From NCBI GenBank assembly GCA_031291095.1, contig JARLJR010000085.1, positions 62,001 to 126,000 on the forward strand: a DNA stretch of 64,000 bases, written 5' to 3'. Positions 38,597 through 48,383 of the stretch are shown one piece after another (position 1 is the stretch's first letter; each line of letters opens with the position of its first letter). This DNA comes from Legionella sp. (GTDB taxonomy: Bacteria > Pseudomonadota > Gammaproteobacteria > Legionellales > Legionellaceae). The notes beneath the pieces were generated by a model that saw only the letters and a program-made list of their open reading frames with translations, made no database searches and had not been told where the DNA came from. Made by a program: the position numbers and the translations under genes.

Positions 38597-39796
38597 TCAT
38601 CCCATCTGAAACTTTCCAGCATATCTGTCATAGCAAATGACAAATAAAATAATAAACAACGATAACGGAATGCAGATCATCCAAATATTTATATTCGAAT
38701 AATTTTCACCGACAAACCCCACAAAAATGGCACCAATTACGCCGCTCAAATAATAAGTCATTTTCCAAGTAGCGAGGCCTAAACCTTCATTTCCTGGGCC
38801 GAATGACGTTGCGGCTATTTTTTTTGAAATTGGCGAAAAGAGCATTTCGCCAATGGAGGCGAAGAATATAAAAATTAGACTCAACGCCAGATAACTAGTA
38901 ATTCCAAATAGAAAATATCCTGCACCGAAAAAGAAAGCCCCAGTACTTAGCAAGACTAAATTTCCCTTAGCTTGCAATTTGCCGATCAATAGTGGCTGTA
39001 CAAATATAAGCATCATAGGATTTAACGATAAAATCAGCCAGGAATAAAATGGGCTGTCGAAGCGTGAGACGGCTTCTAAGGGAAAATAGATTCTAATTAA
39101 GGAATAAATAATCCCGTAAACAAATACGACGGGTATAATCATGCCGAGAGCTGACAAATTCTTCTTAACGGGATAGTCAGTCTTTCTTTTCTCCATCACA
39201 AAACCATCATCCCTGCTCAGTAAAAAAATAGCTGAGAATAATAAGAGAAACCCAAACAGCAGAAATAAACTTTTCAAGCGCTCTGCTTGAAAGTAACTCA
39301 TAAAAAAACTGCTAATGGAAAAAGATAAATTAAATACAACGGATTGAACAACAATAATTCGATTTTTCATTGCATCACTGTCAGCCAGTTTAATCAGTGC
39401 AGTTAGATTCGCGATCATCATAAAGACCCCGCCAATACCACATAAAAATAAGATGGCCAGCAAATAAGAATACGAAGTTACGGATGAAAGTAAAAAGAAA
39501 CCTAAGGCGTAAAGAAATATCCCAAACGCAGATACTTTAATCACAGAAATTCTAGTAGTTAAATAACCACTAATTAATGAGCCGACGCAGGTTCCTAAGG
39601 AGAAAGCGGACATTAATTTTCCGACTTGGAAGGTTGTAAAATGTAATGAATGAACTAAATAAATTGAGATTAAATGCGAGACACACATCGCTATTGATTC
39701 AATAACTACCAAGGGAATCACTTTTCCTGTGCCTTTAGGAACATCCGTATAATTCGCTAAATAATTTTTTAGCCAAGAATTTGCCGCACTATCCAT
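38597..39796 (-). CDS. Major facilitator superfamily transporter
   Basis: A 399-residue inner-membrane protein with twelve hydrophobic segments. The loop between helices 2 and 3 (GYLTTRISVIKVSAFG) is the MFS motif A region in degenerate form, and a cytoplasmic basic loop sits mid-protein. It is probably a drug or metabolite exporter; the substrate is not readable. It stands alone on the minus strand. Confidence 0.85.
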   Translation of the reverse strand: MDSAANSWLKNYLANYTDVPKGTGKVIPLVVIESIAMCVSHLISIYLVHSLHFTTFQVGKLMSAFSLGTCVGSLISGYLTTRISVIKVSAFGIFLYALGFFLLSSVTSYSYLLAILFLCGIGGVFMMIANLTALIKLADSDAMKNRIIVVQSVVFNLSFSISSFFMSYFQAERLKSLFLLFGFLLLFSAIFLLSRDDGFVMEKRKTDYPVKKNLSALGMIIPVVFVYGIIYSLIRIYFPLEAVSRFDSPFYSWLILSLNPMMLIFVQPLLIGKLQAKGNLVLLSTGAFFFGAGYFLFGITSYLALSLIFIFFASIGEMLFSPISKKIAATSFGPGNEGLGLATWKMTYYLSGVIGAIFVGFVGENYSNINIWMICIPLSLFIILFVICYDRYAGKFQMG

Positions 39797-39873
39797 ACAT
39801 ACAACCTATTTCAATCCATTTTATCGAAGATAGGATATTCTGTGATATTTATAATTTTTGCAAGGTGTAAATT

Positions 39874-39909
39874 AAAAAAACATCAGGATGGTATGACCAC
39901 CCTGATGTT
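39874..39909 (-). terminator. Rho-independent terminator of the 39917 gene
   Basis: The hairpin AACATCAGG-a-TGGT / ACCA-c-CCTGATGTT is followed on the minus strand by seven Us. It lies just past the minus-strand stop. Confidence 0.85.
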
Positions 39910-39916
39910 TACTGAA

Positions 39917-40576
39917 TTATTTAGCGGCATTCATTTTGGCTAACTCTTCAGGAGTAGCTAGGAATTTATCTTCGAAATCGATAACAAAACCGGCAAAAAT
40001 GCGCACAATTCGATCATCAATTTTTTCAGGATAATGTACTGAAACACTCCAGTTACTTTCGCTCTTATTGCGATTAAACTCAGCAATTGGGTGAGGATTG
40101 GTATTAGATTCAAGAATAACAAATCGATCAAAATTTGCATTTGCATAAGCACTACCAATGTACTTTGCATTGCCTGATTCATCATATTCATAAAGATTAA
40201 ATTTAGCTGATTCAAGAGTAGCCATGTCGCCATCAATCAGACCAATTTTTATTCCGCGAGTATCATAAATATCAATATCAGTTGCCCAAGGATAGATTGA
40301 ACCCATAGAAATTACACGGGTAATCCCTGTAGCCTGCCAACCCTCTTTATTTGATAAGTCATAGTTGGTGCGAATACGAAAAGCGCTCTTTTTTATTGAA
40401 CCTGGATAAGTTTCTTTAAGTGGTGATTTGATTTGATACACTTCTGAAAACTTATAAATATCTTTGGTTAGTGCTAAATCATAAGGATGATCTTCATGAA
40501 CACCATAGCTGTTAGCACCTGTTGCAAACACGAGTGCAAACAGGAAAAACATGCATGAGGTAAATAATTTACGCAT
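39917..40576 (-). CDS. Secreted protein of unknown function
   Basis: A 219-residue protein with a clear signal peptide (RKLFTSCMFFLFALVFATGANS). The mature part is rich in beta-forming stretches (for example DIDIYDTRGIKIGLIDG, KFNLYEYDESGNAKYIGSAYAN), somewhat like the tubby/LURP-type barrel pattern of strand pairs, but I cannot name the family. AGGAG lies six bases before the ATG and a strong terminator follows. It is monocistronic and periplasmic or extracellular. Confidence 0.8.
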   Translation of the reverse strand: MRKLFTSCMFFLFALVFATGANSYGVHEDHPYDLALTKDIYKFSEVYQIKSPLKETYPGSIKKSAFRIRTNYDLSNKEGWQATGITRVISMGSIYPWATDIDIYDTRGIKIGLIDGDMATLESAKFNLYEYDESGNAKYIGSAYANANFDRFVILESNTNPHPIAEFNRNKSESNWSVSVHYPEKIDDRIVRIFAGFVIDFEDKFLATPEELAKMNAAK

Positions 40577-40720
40577 TAAATACTCCTATGAGTTAAATTT
40601 ATGTTTGAGGCAATTGATGCCTCTTTGGAAATGCAGGGCTATCATATATCATCTTTATTAATGATTTATTAACTCAATAAATTTAAATTTTTTATATTGC
40701 TACAAATAAATTCCTGCCCC

Positions 40721-40760
40721 ATTCATGAGATCCTTCGTCGTAACTCCTCAGGATGACGTA
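40721..40760. repeat. Half copy of the ACGTCATCC palindromic repeat
   Basis: GAGATCCTTCGTCGTAACTCC followed by TCAGGATGACGTA matches the right half of the element at 5560-5648. The left half is missing. Confidence 0.7.
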
Positions 40761-40777
40761 GGCTGGTAGGGAACTTA

Positions 40778-42586
40778 CTAAACAATATCCAATACCGCAT
40801 TGAGTAATTGTCGCGTATACGCTTGTTCTGGCTGTTGGAAAATTTTTTCACAAGAGCCAAATTCAATAGCCCGCCCATCCTTCATCACTAAAATAGCATC
40901 AGCAATGTAGGAAACAACGCCCATATTGTGGGTAATGAATAAATAGGAAATACCGGTCGCTTGCTGTAATTCTTTCAATAAGTTAAGAATCTGAGCTTGG
41001 ACGGAAATATCCAAAGCACTTGTGGGCTCATCACAAATCAAAATATCCGGGTCAGTAGCTAAAGCCCTGGCTATACAAATTCGCTGGCGTTGCCCACCTG
41101 AAAACTGATGGGGATAGCGGTCCAAACTGCTTACTGGCAAATTAACCTGGTTCAAAAGCACTTTTTGCCGTTTATTAATTAAAGAACGCTTCATGCCCTG
41201 AGCACGCATGCCTTCAGCAATGATTTCGCCTACGGTCATCCTCGGGTTCATTGAGGAAAACGGATCTTGGAAAATAATTTGTACCTTCTTACGGTACTCT
41301 CTTAATGCCCTGCCCCGCAACAATAAAATATCCTGACCTCGGTATTGCACCGAGCCCCCAGAAACGGCTAATAAACGCAGCAAAGCACGACTGGTAGTGG
41401 TCTTGCCACAACCGGACTCCCCCACTAAAGCTAGAGTTTTTCCTTGTTGTAAACAAAAAGAAAGCTTATCCACTGCAGGAAATAGTATTTTATTTCGACT
41501 AAACAAGCCTTTTTTCTGAATAAAATCAACGGATAAATCAGTAACTTGCAAGATGGTTTCTGCCTCGTTAATTGCGGCATTCCACGCTATTTTCTTCGCA
41601 TCTAAAGGAGGCAACTCATGAAGCTCTGGATATAAATGGCAGCGTACTATTCGTTGCTCTTGTTCTTGCAATTGTGGTTCTTCTTGATGGCAACGTGAAA
41701 AGGCATAAAGACAACGCGGATGAAAACGACAGCCCGAAGGCAAAGCATCCAAAGCAGGAACAAAACCTTGAATCACCGATAATCGCTCTTCTCTTTTGGC
41801 AAATGACGGTAAGGAGGCAAGCAGTTGTTGCACGTAAGGATGTTTCACCTGTGTAAAAAAATCATGGGCCGTTGATTGTTCCACGACCTGCCCTGCATAC
41901 ATCACACACACTCGATCAGCCATGGCCTTCACTACCCCTAAATCGTGAGTAATGAGCAACATACTCATTTGATGAGTCCTTTGCAGTTTTTTCAATAAGG
42001 CAAGTATCTGCGCCTGAATCGTTACATCCAACGCGGTAGTTGGTTCATCAGCAATTAAAATTTCGGGATTACAGGCCAAAGCCATCGCGATGACAACCCG
42101 CTGCTTTTGCCCGCCAGATAACTGATGCGGGTATTGATGCATTTTGATTTGCGGTTGTGGCATTTCTACTTCATTAAGCAATGCCAGCATAGCCTGTTCT
42201 AATCCTGATTTTGAATAGGCTTGTTTTCTTTTTAATACTTCAGCTAATTGTTCGCCAATCGTCATCACGGGATTTAAAGCACTCATCGGCTCTTGAAAAA
42301 TCATCGCCAACCGCTTGCCCCTTAGTTGCCGCATCATCTGTTCTGGCAAATTGAGAATGTCGGTTCCATCAACATTAATTTGGCTGTCAAAACCATAAAC
42401 ACTCGTATGCGGCAGTAAACGCATCAAGGCTAAGGAGGTTAATGATTTCCCACAGCCTGATTCACCTAACAATACTAACGTTTCTCCAGGATGGAGCACG
42501 AAGCTTAACTTATCCAATGCGGAGACCGTTTTATGTGCTTCTTTGAATGCTACTGACAATAAATGCGCTTCTACCCGATGTTCCAT
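40778..42586 (-). CDS. yejF: Double ATPase subunit of a peptide ABC transporter (YejF-like)
   Basis: A 602-residue fusion of two oligopeptide-type ATPases. The first half has GESGCGKS, LSGGQKQR and ILIADEPT, the second GESGCGKT, FSGGQRQR and ILICDEPT. An oligopeptide/HPY linker with CRFHPRC lies between them. This arrangement is that of YejF, which energises the YejABE importer for microcin C and peptides. The cognate permease and binding-protein genes are not adjacent, which is unusual, so they must lie elsewhere. It is divergent from parE with a 74-base gap to the ORF track start of that gene. Confidence 0.88.
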   Translation of the reverse strand: MEHRVEAHLLSVAFKEAHKTVSALDKLSFVLHPGETLVLLGESGCGKSLTSLALMRLLPHTSVYGFDSQINVDGTDILNLPEQMMRQLRGKRLAMIFQEPMSALNPVMTIGEQLAEVLKRKQAYSKSGLEQAMLALLNEVEMPQPQIKMHQYPHQLSGGQKQRVVIAMALACNPEILIADEPTTALDVTIQAQILALLKKLQRTHQMSMLLITHDLGVVKAMADRVCVMYAGQVVEQSTAHDFFTQVKHPYVQQLLASLPSFAKREERLSVIQGFVPALDALPSGCRFHPRCLYAFSRCHQEEPQLQEQEQRIVRCHLYPELHELPPLDAKKIAWNAAINEAETILQVTDLSVDFIQKKGLFSRNKILFPAVDKLSFCLQQGKTLALVGESGCGKTTTSRALLRLLAVSGGSVQYRGQDILLLRGRALREYRKKVQIIFQDPFSSMNPRMTVGEIIAEGMRAQGMKRSLINKRQKVLLNQVNLPVSSLDRYPHQFSGGQRQRICIARALATDPDILICDEPTSALDISVQAQILNLLKELQQATGISYLFITHNMGVVSYIADAILVMKDGRAIEFGSCEKIFQQPEQAYTRQLLNAVLDIV

Positions 42587-42669
42587 ATCTTTTATTACTC
42601 ATGAATATTCCTCTACTCTACCATATCTATGATAAAATAAACCCTAGTACATATATTTGAGTGAGTGCC

Positions 42670-44553
42670 ATGTCAGAAAATTACACCGCCCAGGCCATTG
42701 AGGTCCTAAGTGGACTTGAACCAGTTCAACGTCGCCCCGGGATGTATACCGATACCACACGCCCAAATCATTTGGCTCAAGAAGTCATTGATAACAGCGT
42801 GGATGAAGTATTGGCTGGATTTGCTAGCCACATCACTGTCACCCTACATGAAGATGGTTCTGTTGAAGTAGAAGATGATGGTCGCGGTATGCCTGTCGAT
42901 ATCCATCCGCAAATAGGGTTAAGCGGAGTTGAAGTGATCATGACGCGTCTGCACGCGGGTGGTAAGTTTTCTGATAAAAACTACAGCTTTTCTGGTGGAT
43001 TGCATGGCGTGGGGGTTTCCGTAGTTAATGCCTTATCGGACCGCCTTGATGTCACGATTAAACGCAATGGTATTGTTTATCAAATGTCCTTCTCGAATGG
43101 GGATAAGCTCTGTGAATTAAATGAGTCTGGCGTAGCTAAAAAACGAGACACAGGAACTACCATTCGTTTTTGGCCCAATGCGAAATATTTTGATACCACC
43201 CGTATTTCCGTCAAGCATCTCACCCATATTTTAAGAGCTAAAGCCGTACTGTGTACTGGCTTATCAATGACGTTCGTTAACAAAACGAGCAATGAAGTAT
43301 CTAACTGGTGTTATGAACATGGACTGGTTGATTATTTAAACCAATCCTTAAGCGATGGAGCTTATTTACCTGAAGAACCATTCACGGGTGAATTTAAAAG
43401 TGATGAAGCAACAGTGGATTGGGCATTGGTTTGGGCTGATGGCGCCAGCCTTGGTTTTAGTGAAAGCTATGTGAACTTAATTCCTACCATTCAAGGTGGA
43501 ACGCATGTTAATGGCTTACGTTCTGGCTTATTTGATGCCATGAATGAATTCTGTGAACTTAGAAATTTATTACCACGTGGGGTTAAACTAACTGCCGATG
43601 ATCTTTGGGATTCATGCCAATATGTTCTTTCAGTAAAAATGAAAGAACCCCAATTTGCAGGACAAACTAAAGAGCGCTTAAGTTCTCGACAAATCTCAGC
43701 CTTTGTCAGTAATGTGATAAAAGATGCTTTTTCACTTTGGCTAAACCAGCATCGAAACCTGGGTGAAGCTATTGCAGCTCTAGCGATAGACCGTGCGCAG
43801 CGCCGTTTAAAACAAGCCAAACAAGTAGCGCGTAAACGCGTAAGCCAAGGCCCTGCTCTTCCTGGAAAATTGGCTGATTGTTTGCAAACAGATCTTAGCC
43901 AAGCCGAACTCTTCCTGGTTGAGGGGGATTCTGCAGGTGGTTCAGCCAAGCAAGCGCGTAATAAAGACTTCCAAGCGATACTCCCATTACGCGGAAAAAT
44001 TCTAAACTCCTGGGAGGTTGATTCATCTCATGTGTTAGCCTCACAAGAAATTCATGATATTTCTGTGGCGATTGGTGTTGATCCAGGCTCAATAGATCTC
44101 AGTGGTTTGCGTTACGGAAAAGTCTGTATTCTTGCCGATGCGGATTCAGATGGTGCGCATATTGCGACCTTGATCTGTGCCTTATTTTTACGCCACTTCA
44201 AACCATTAGTCCAAGCAGGACATGTGTTTGTAGCAATGCCCCCTCTTTATCGTATTGATGCAGGAAAAGTGATTCATTATGCGCTTGATGATGAAGAAAA
44301 GAATCGCTTAATCGCACATTTAACACAAACAAGCAGAGCTAAAATTAATGTGCAACGCTTCAAAGGATTGGGAGAGATGAACCCCATTCAATTGCGTGAG
44401 ACAACGATGGATCCAAACACCCGTCGTTTAGTTCAGCTTACCTTAGATGATGAAGCAAATGCTGAAGCAGTAATGGATATGATGCTTAACAAAAAGCGCG
44501 CTGGAGATCGAAAGGCTTGGTTGGAAACGAAAGGGAATTTGGCAGAGTTTTAG
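42670..44553 (+). CDS. parE: DNA topoisomerase IV subunit B
   Basis: A 627-residue ATPase subunit that with ParC decatenates daughter chromosomes. The GHKL ATPase motifs are EVIDNSVDE, DDGRGMPVDIH and GLHGVGVSVVNAL. The Toprim domain has LVEGDSAGGSAKQARN and LADADSDGAHI, and QRFKGLGEMNPIQLRETTMDP is near the C-terminus. Opening with MSENYTAQAIEVLSGLEPVQRRPGMY, the ATG at 42670 matches E. coli ParE; a GTG nine bases earlier is also in frame. Its length (630 in E. coli) and motifs favour ParE over GyrB. No parC lies in the window. Confidence 0.96.
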   Translation: MSENYTAQAIEVLSGLEPVQRRPGMYTDTTRPNHLAQEVIDNSVDEVLAGFASHITVTLHEDGSVEVEDDGRGMPVDIHPQIGLSGVEVIMTRLHAGGKFSDKNYSFSGGLHGVGVSVVNALSDRLDVTIKRNGIVYQMSFSNGDKLCELNESGVAKKRDTGTTIRFWPNAKYFDTTRISVKHLTHILRAKAVLCTGLSMTFVNKTSNEVSNWCYEHGLVDYLNQSLSDGAYLPEEPFTGEFKSDEATVDWALVWADGASLGFSESYVNLIPTIQGGTHVNGLRSGLFDAMNEFCELRNLLPRGVKLTADDLWDSCQYVLSVKMKEPQFAGQTKERLSSRQISAFVSNVIKDAFSLWLNQHRNLGEAIAALAIDRAQRRLKQAKQVARKRVSQGPALPGKLADCLQTDLSQAELFLVEGDSAGGSAKQARNKDFQAILPLRGKILNSWEVDSSHVLASQEIHDISVAIGVDPGSIDLSGLRYGKVCILADADSDGAHIATLICALFLRHFKPLVQAGHVFVAMPPLYRIDAGKVIHYALDDEEKNRLIAHLTQTSRAKINVQRFKGLGEMNPIQLRETTMDPNTRRLVQLTLDDEANAEAVMDMMLNKKRAGDRKAWLETKGNLAEF

Positions 44554-44628
44554 AATCCTTTTGCAAGCAACTAATAGTACTTACTTAATATATTTGGCTA
44601 AGATAAGTATTATGTGACGTATAGAAGA

Positions 44629-44652
44629 CCCGAATTGCTACGGTAATTCGGG
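44629..44652 (+). terminator. Hairpin after parE
   Basis: Perfect arms CCCGAATT / AATTCGGG enclose an eight-base loop, 75 bases past the parE stop. There is no U-run, so the termination role is tentative. Confidence 0.5.
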
Positions 44653-44756
44653 CGTATTATCAGTTACAAGCAACCCAAATTACATCAATTAATTTTCCCT
44701 TAAGTATCTTATGTTAATTTAAATGCACAAAAAGTTAACATACCGAATGCACGTTT

Positions 44757-45746
44757 ATGTCCACATCAAAAATAGATAAATTATTACGTGAAGGGATGCC
44801 TCATCACATTCCTGTTCCGCATAAGGCCCCTCCTTTCATTGTCCAAGATCCCATTTCCAGGCACTTACGCAAAAATGATAATAAGGAAATCAACTTTCCA
44901 TTTCCTAATCAAGCAGGTGTGTATATCAATACCAATGAACACCGAGTTAAACCTATTTTTGACCAGGTGAGCTCTTTCCCGCGTATACCCGAATCCATCC
45001 ATATTGGTTTTTCTGGCTGGCATAATTTTGACATAATGTCCCAAAGAGAATCATCCAGGGGGATTATTTGTGACATTAATCCAGAAAATGCATTGTTTAT
45101 GCATTACACCTTAAAATATCTAATAGGGTGTAGCACTAGAGATGAATTCATTGAAAAAATGACTCAATTCGTTAAAAAAAATAAATATGATGGCTCTAGA
45201 ACAAATTTTGAAAAAAACCCAGATCTACACTTTGTTAAACCTAAAAGCATAAAATTCAGTTTAAACATTAGCGAAGAATATCCAGAACACTTCGCCGTAA
45301 CTGAGGAAATTGCTTTAGAACAGCAAAGAGAGACTAGTTGGCTATTTACAGACGAACGTTACCACTATATTAGAAATTTAGCATTAACTGATAAAATCGT
45401 TGTCATTACAGAAAGTATTTGCGCCCATGAAGCTTTCCTCCGCATCCGTCGTTTATTAACAGATAATGCAATTCAAATAGATTCAGTCTATGTAAGTAAT
45501 ATAGGCGAATGGATGTGGACTCAAGAGCAACAAGCCAATTTTCTTGAAACCATAAGCGTGTTATTGACGGATAATGAAACTATCTTAATTGATGCTAAAA
45601 TAGCAAATCGTCAAAACAATGAGCCTCCTTCTCAACGATGTATTTTGAAAAGAGATCTTGCTCCGGAACTTTCTTTAAGAGATTGGTTTTTCCCAGATAA
45701 AAAGCAAGAAAACATTGAAGAATTAAATACGATATTAACACCATAA
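44757..45746 (+). CDS. Hypothetical protein, possible Rossmann-like fold
   Basis: A 329-residue soluble protein that I cannot place. A segment around residues 82-125 (SIHIGFSGWHNFDIM, then GIICDINPENALFMHYTLKYL) has the strand-Asp-x-Asn/Pro-helix pattern of methyltransferase-like proteins of the type I-D-x-N/P-E, but without a Gly-rich SAM loop. Two later strand patterns (KIVVITESICAH, IDSVYVSNIGEW) fit the same fold. The Shine-Dalgarno signal is poor. It is followed by a bidirectional terminator. Function not assigned. Confidence 0.75.
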   Translation: MSTSKIDKLLREGMPHHIPVPHKAPPFIVQDPISRHLRKNDNKEINFPFPNQAGVYINTNEHRVKPIFDQVSSFPRIPESIHIGFSGWHNFDIMSQRESSRGIICDINPENALFMHYTLKYLIGCSTRDEFIEKMTQFVKKNKYDGSRTNFEKNPDLHFVKPKSIKFSLNISEEYPEHFAVTEEIALEQQRETSWLFTDERYHYIRNLALTDKIVVITESICAHEAFLRIRRLLTDNAIQIDSVYVSNIGEWMWTQEQQANFLETISVLLTDNETILIDAKIANRQNNEPPSQRCILKRDLAPELSLRDWFFPDKKQENIEELNTILTP

Positions 45747-45758
45747 CCATCAAAGAAA

Positions 45759-45792
45759 ATCCTGGTTGCGAGCAACCAGGATACATTTATTT
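45759..45792. terminator. Bidirectional hairpin terminator
   Basis: ATCCTGGTTGC / GCAACCAGGAT lies between two convergent genes, with A- and T-rich flanks on both sides. It is a close copy of the hairpins at 5502 and 11017. Confidence 0.75.
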
Positions 45793-45817
45793 TAAATTTA
45801 CAAAACTACATCCATCC

Positions 45818-47992
45818 CTACCACTTCAACAAGGGAATTATATTCGAATAATCATCAGTCCATAAAAACTGTTTATTATTAGCCACAAAATGCCAGTCAC
45901 TGCCATTCATTAATTTAAACGCTAAATCCTGATTCATTGTTAATAAGGCCCATTGAGAGGCAAATTGCCCTAATGCGGCATTACCCTGATCGACTTTACT
46001 AAATACCATAAGGTCCAAAGCACGCCCTGCCGCAGTCACAACAGGTAATAAATCTAAATGCCGATTACTCAAATTAATCAGGATAGCCCCATCTTCGGTG
46101 ATTTTCTGCCTGTATAAAGAAAAAGCTTCCAAAGTAATTAAATGGATAGGAATTGCGTCCGAACTAAAGGCATCAACAATTAAAAGCTTTTGCGAGGCAT
46201 CCATTAATTGTTCCACAGCCAAACGGCCATCATTTTTAATGAGTTCGATTTTTGGAGGACAGTCCCGCAAATAGGTAAAATAGTGCGGATCTTTAGCAAT
46301 TTGAATCACTTGCTCATCGATTTCAATAATCTTAACTTCATCAGTATGACGAAATTGACAGGCCATGGTACCAATGCCTAAGCCAATAATCGTGACCGAC
46401 ATAGACTGCCACTCGTGTTGAAGATCCTGGACAACGGATTGAATCGCCCCATAATAAGAGCTAAACCCAAAGGGTATTGCGTCACTCATGGCCTCCAATC
46501 CATGTACGGTGGATTGGCTAATTAAGGCATGCACTGCATTTTTATCTACGCCTTTATCAACAACTTTTTTCACTCCATAAAAATTGCGTTCCTGCACTAA
46601 AATCTTATCTTCTTGTAAATAAGGAGAAAAAATAAAGCTAAATAAAATAAATAAAGAACTCAATAGACTCGCTTTACTTCGCCCCCAAACAGCAGCGATT
46701 GCCAACGCCACAATAGCGCCTATTTGAAAATTCGATAATTGGCCTGGCCATTGAATAGCAGGAATAAAATAATGACACAATAAAATAACCAAGACGATCG
46801 CGGGAATACTAATTGTCAGGAGCGTTGATTGCTGTTGATAAACAGGTTTTACTTCCCCATTCCCCTCTGCAGACCAACTTATTGGTAAAGCAATTAAACT
46901 GAGCAATAACGCTAAAGGATATTCATAAACCTGATTAAACCAGTGCGGCGCCAAAATACCATTAAATATCCCGGCTAAAACACCTCCAAGAGCCAAACAA
47001 AAATAAAATAAAGTCAGTAATTGCGGCTTGGGTCTTTTTAGAAATAATTGCCGATGGCAGAGTGCTGCCAAAATAAAAAAGCTAGCTAAATTAAATAAGA
47101 TACTCTGCCACGCCCGAATTTGGCCCGCATTTAAAACAAAACAAAGTATGGTAAACACTAAAAACAAAACAAAATTTTGCGCAAGCCAGCTAAAGGAAAT
47201 GAGTGGTTTAGATGAGAATGCAAATATAAAGGTCAGTAAATACAATGCCAGGGGCAATACCCAAAATAAAGGAGTCGCAGCAACATCCGTGGTGATATAT
47301 AACGTAACGCCTAACATTAAACTGCATGGGACAAAGCTTAAAAATACCCAATATGCCATCTGCCGCCAGGGCCATGGACTGCTATCCCGATTATCTGACA
47401 CCAAAGGATTGAATCGGTTAGTACAAAACACCAATAATAAAAGCCCTATATAGATTAGATAACCAATTCCCCACCAATGGAATTGCCCCTTTAATCCGAT
47501 GAAGCGTTCGATTATCCATGGATAAAATACTAAAGAAGATAAGCTCCCCAAATTAGAAGCACTATATAAAAAATAAGGATCAGCAGCACCTTTCGCCTTG
47601 GTCTGGCTGTAGGCAAATTGTAATAAAGGAGCCGAGGCGCCAAGAACCAGTAGAGGCAAACCCAATTGAGTGAATAGATTATACAAAATACTCCACTCAG
47701 GGGCTCCTGGCATAACCGCTGGGTGCAAAAAAAGAGGAATCGCAATAAGGCTAAGTACCAAAACAATGCTATGAATTATCCGCCAAGTCTTCGTGTTTTT
47801 AAAAGCACTCAATAAAGCTGCATATCCATACGCAACCAACAATACTGCCTGAAAGAAGAGCATACAGACAGTCCAAACGGCGGGAGTTCCACCATAAACA
47901 GGTAATAAAGCCTTCGCGGCCATAGGTTGAATACTGAACAGCAAAACCGCGCTTAGGAATAAGCACACAGGAAATAGAAAATGTAACACCAC
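45818..47992 (-). CDS. Membrane-anchored spermidine synthase-like protein
   Basis: A 724-residue fusion. Residues 1 to about 470 hold around a dozen membrane segments. Residues from about 500 hold a spermidine synthase-type fold with IIGLGIGTMACQF and the acidic strand KIIEIDEQVI, then DAFSSDAIPIHLITLEAF, the pattern of the polyamine aminopropyltransferase family. Such fusions are widespread; their substrate is not known, and polyamine synthesis should not be assumed. The start is a GTG; a second GTG at 47989 is better spaced (six bases) from AAGGA. Monocistronic. Confidence 0.85.
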   Translation of the reverse strand: MVLHFLFPVCLFLSAVLLFSIQPMAAKALLPVYGGTPAVWTVCMLFFQAVLLVAYGYAALLSAFKNTKTWRIIHSIVLVLSLIAIPLFLHPAVMPGAPEWSILYNLFTQLGLPLLVLGASAPLLQFAYSQTKAKGAADPYFLYSASNLGSLSSLVFYPWIIERFIGLKGQFHWWGIGYLIYIGLLLLVFCTNRFNPLVSDNRDSSPWPWRQMAYWVFLSFVPCSLMLGVTLYITTDVAATPLFWVLPLALYLLTFIFAFSSKPLISFSWLAQNFVLFLVFTILCFVLNAGQIRAWQSILFNLASFFILAALCHRQLFLKRPKPQLLTLFYFCLALGGVLAGIFNGILAPHWFNQVYEYPLALLLSLIALPISWSAEGNGEVKPVYQQQSTLLTISIPAIVLVILLCHYFIPAIQWPGQLSNFQIGAIVALAIAAVWGRSKASLLSSLFILFSFIFSPYLQEDKILVQERNFYGVKKVVDKGVDKNAVHALISQSTVHGLEAMSDAIPFGFSSYYGAIQSVVQDLQHEWQSMSVTIIGLGIGTMACQFRHTDEVKIIEIDEQVIQIAKDPHYFTYLRDCPPKIELIKNDGRLAVEQLMDASQKLLIVDAFSSDAIPIHLITLEAFSLYRQKITEDGAILINLSNRHLDLLPVVTAAGRALDLMVFSKVDQGNAALGQFASQWALLTMNQDLAFKLMNGSDWHFVANNKQFLWTDDYSNIIPLLKW

Positions 47993-48383
47993 TCGTCCTT
48001 GGTTGAAGAACTAAATTCGTAAGAGCTCCGGGGATGTAATTTTTTAAATTTAAATCCCTCATGAACGTTTAATGTCGCCAACACGATGAATGTAGGCTGG
48101 GCGGCAAAGCCCCGCATCGGGGGAATAGCACGAACCGTGTTGCTGGGCTTTACAGCCAGCCTACGCGTTCCTTCCTTAAGTTGGTACCATTACGTGAACG
48201 CTTCCCAAAATTCGATAAAGGAGATTATTGTAAAATTATAAAAATTTATATTCAACTTAAACCCATAAGATACGGGCTACAAGCCGTGCCATGGCTTGGC
48301 CAGTAATGGAAATTATCAACAGACCTAGTAATTTAGAACTAAGTAGCGCATATTTATACCTATCTTAATTGACAGGAGTAATG
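47993..48383. other. Gene-free gap with a palindromic repeat
   Basis: This gap between divergent genes holds the palindrome at 48092-48164. The rest is AT-rich. I see no convincing promoter or small gene. Confidence 0.6.
48092..48164. repeat. Palindromic repeat (GTAGGCTGG ends)
   Basis: Arms GTAGGCTGGgcggcAAAGCCC (48092-48112) and GGGCTTTacagCCAGCCTAC (48145-48164) pair with a few mismatches, and a small inner dyad AGCACG / CGTGTT sits between them. It belongs to a different family from the 16153 and 5560 elements. Confidence 0.75.

Noticed and set aside
43491-43949. 152-residue frame opposite parE
   Set aside because: Antisense shadow inside a housekeeping gene; Arg/Ser/Ala-rich with no motif.
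42670-44553. Gyrase subunit B as an alternative to parE
   Set aside because: The length and the N-terminal GLEPVQRRPGMYTDTTRPNHL match ParE; GyrB is about 170 residues longer.
47028-47453. 141-residue frame opposite the spermidine synthase-like gene
   Set aside because: It is antisense to the membrane-helix region, which generates long opposite frames; no start signal or family feature.
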